NCBI GenBank assembly: GCA_017998095.1
Contig: JAGODU010000231.1
Span: 1 to 5,681 of the forward strand
Direction: 5' to 3'
Length of the DNA: 5,681 bases
DNA from: Prolixibacteraceae bacterium
GTDB taxonomy: Bacteria > Bacteroidota > Bacteroidia > Bacteroidales > Prolixibacteraceae
The notes beneath the pieces are model-generated. The model had not been told where the DNA came from. It made no database searches and saw nothing but the letters and a program-made list of their open reading frames with translations. Below are positions 5,331-5,681 of the stretch, one piece after another. The stretch's first letter is position 1; each line of letters opens with the position of its first letter. Position numbers and translations under genes: made by a program.

Positions 5331-5681
5331 TTGAGCCAAAGGAGCCGCGATTGTCCGTTCGTATGCAATGCAGTTTGCTCAGTATTCCTCGCAGCGGCGT
5401 GTATTATCGCGCTCATCCGCGCAGAAGGCTTCATGAGCAGTATCATGAAGCAATCAGGCAGATAAGCGAAACAAAGCCGTTTTATGGCTATCGCAAAGTC
5501 GCGCTGGAACTGCAAGGACGAATGCCAGCACTCACGGAAAAACAAGTCAGGCGCATTATGCAAAACTTGCATATAAAGCATTACATGCCAAGAGAAACAC
5601 GAGTTTTAAGCATCCAATGAACCCTATCTATCCGTATCTTTTAAAAGACAAGGAAATCCGGTATCCGAACCAGGTGTGGTC
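5291..5681 (+). pseudogene. IS3-family transposase OrfB, N-terminal part, frameshifted and cut by the window edge
   Basis: OrfB supplies the DDE catalytic domain. The frame entered by slippage reads RSRLIEPKEPRLSVRMQC, then LLSIPRSGVYYRAHPRRR and the HTH_21-like KPFYGYRKVALELQGR and TEKQVRRIMQNLHIKHYMPRET. That frame stops at TGA 5618-5620. The expected family continuation is found in the frame starting at 5602: SFKHPMNPIYPYLLKDKEIRYPNQVW, running to the window end just before the first catalytic aspartate. A two-base gain (CG at 5600-5601) or a one-base loss near 5600-5607 explains it. The DDE residues lie outside the window. Expression is also cut off from orfA by the IS110 insertion. Confidence 0.8.

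Larger units (their letters stand above)
3603..5681 (+). mobile_element. IS3-family element, split by an IS110-family insertion, right end outside window
   Basis: The element carries an IS3-type orfA (3676 onward), a slippery heptamer and the first part of orfB. The left end is placed at about 3603-3606 (TGCTGAGCCC or TGAGCCC), where the AT-rich methyltransferase becomes GC-richer and a TG terminus is available; the right end lies beyond 5681. Without the inserted 1349 bases the visible part would be about 730 bp. OrfA and OrfB resemble IS3-family proteins, but I do not assign a subgroup. An orfB frameshift near 5600 means the copy was already inactive, or decayed after being split. Confidence 0.75.

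Overview
The window is an accessory, insertion-sequence-rich segment. AT-rich restriction-modification (R-M) genes sit between GC-richer transposon sequences. No rRNA, tRNA or housekeeping gene is present, so the host cannot be named. The R-M genes are much richer in A+T than the flanking IS sequences. The only good promoter-like sequence in front of them fits the Bacteroidota -7 element (TAnnTTTG) better than a spaced sigma70 promoter. This hints, without proving, that the R-M cassette came from a Bacteroidota-like donor.

Left part (1-1391): a minus-strand fragment holds the C-terminal third of a type I restriction specificity (HsdS-like) subunit. It abuts, near base 460, a 5'-truncated IS150-group IS3 element that keeps an almost complete OrfB with an intact DD(35)E triad and a probable right end near 1391. 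Middle (1392-1878): a non-coding stretch with a long imperfect hairpin, a 47-bp sequence repeated at a 53-bp period, and the promoter-like element. Then comes a compact type II R-M operon: a PD-(D/E)XK endonuclease (1879-2739) followed one base later by a beta-class, probably N4-cytosine, DNA methyltransferase (2741-3643). The last 13 codons of the methyltransferase appear to come from the left end of an inserted IS.

Right part (about 3603-5681): that IS is a second IS3-family element (orfA, slippery A AAA AAA heptamer, orfB), running off the window. It has been split by an IS110-family element of about 1349 bp (3941-5289). Removing exactly those bases restores the orfA frame, the orfA stop and the -1 frameshift into orfB. 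The IS110 transposase is broken by an in-frame TGA and a frameshift, and the IS3 orfB has its own frameshift near 5600.

The most interesting signal is in the 249-bp leader of the IS110 element. A 69-nt segment (4000-4068) folds on paper into a two-part stem, a symmetric 13 x 13 internal loop and a 7-nt apical hairpin. Its two loop arms match the left and right flanks of the insertion point. This is what the target-binding loop of an IS110 bridge RNA should look like, with its own target still visible beside it. Layering gives a history: the R-M operon came first, IS3 inserted at the 3' end of the methyltransferase, IS110 then inserted at the IS3 frameshift site, and the transposases later decayed.
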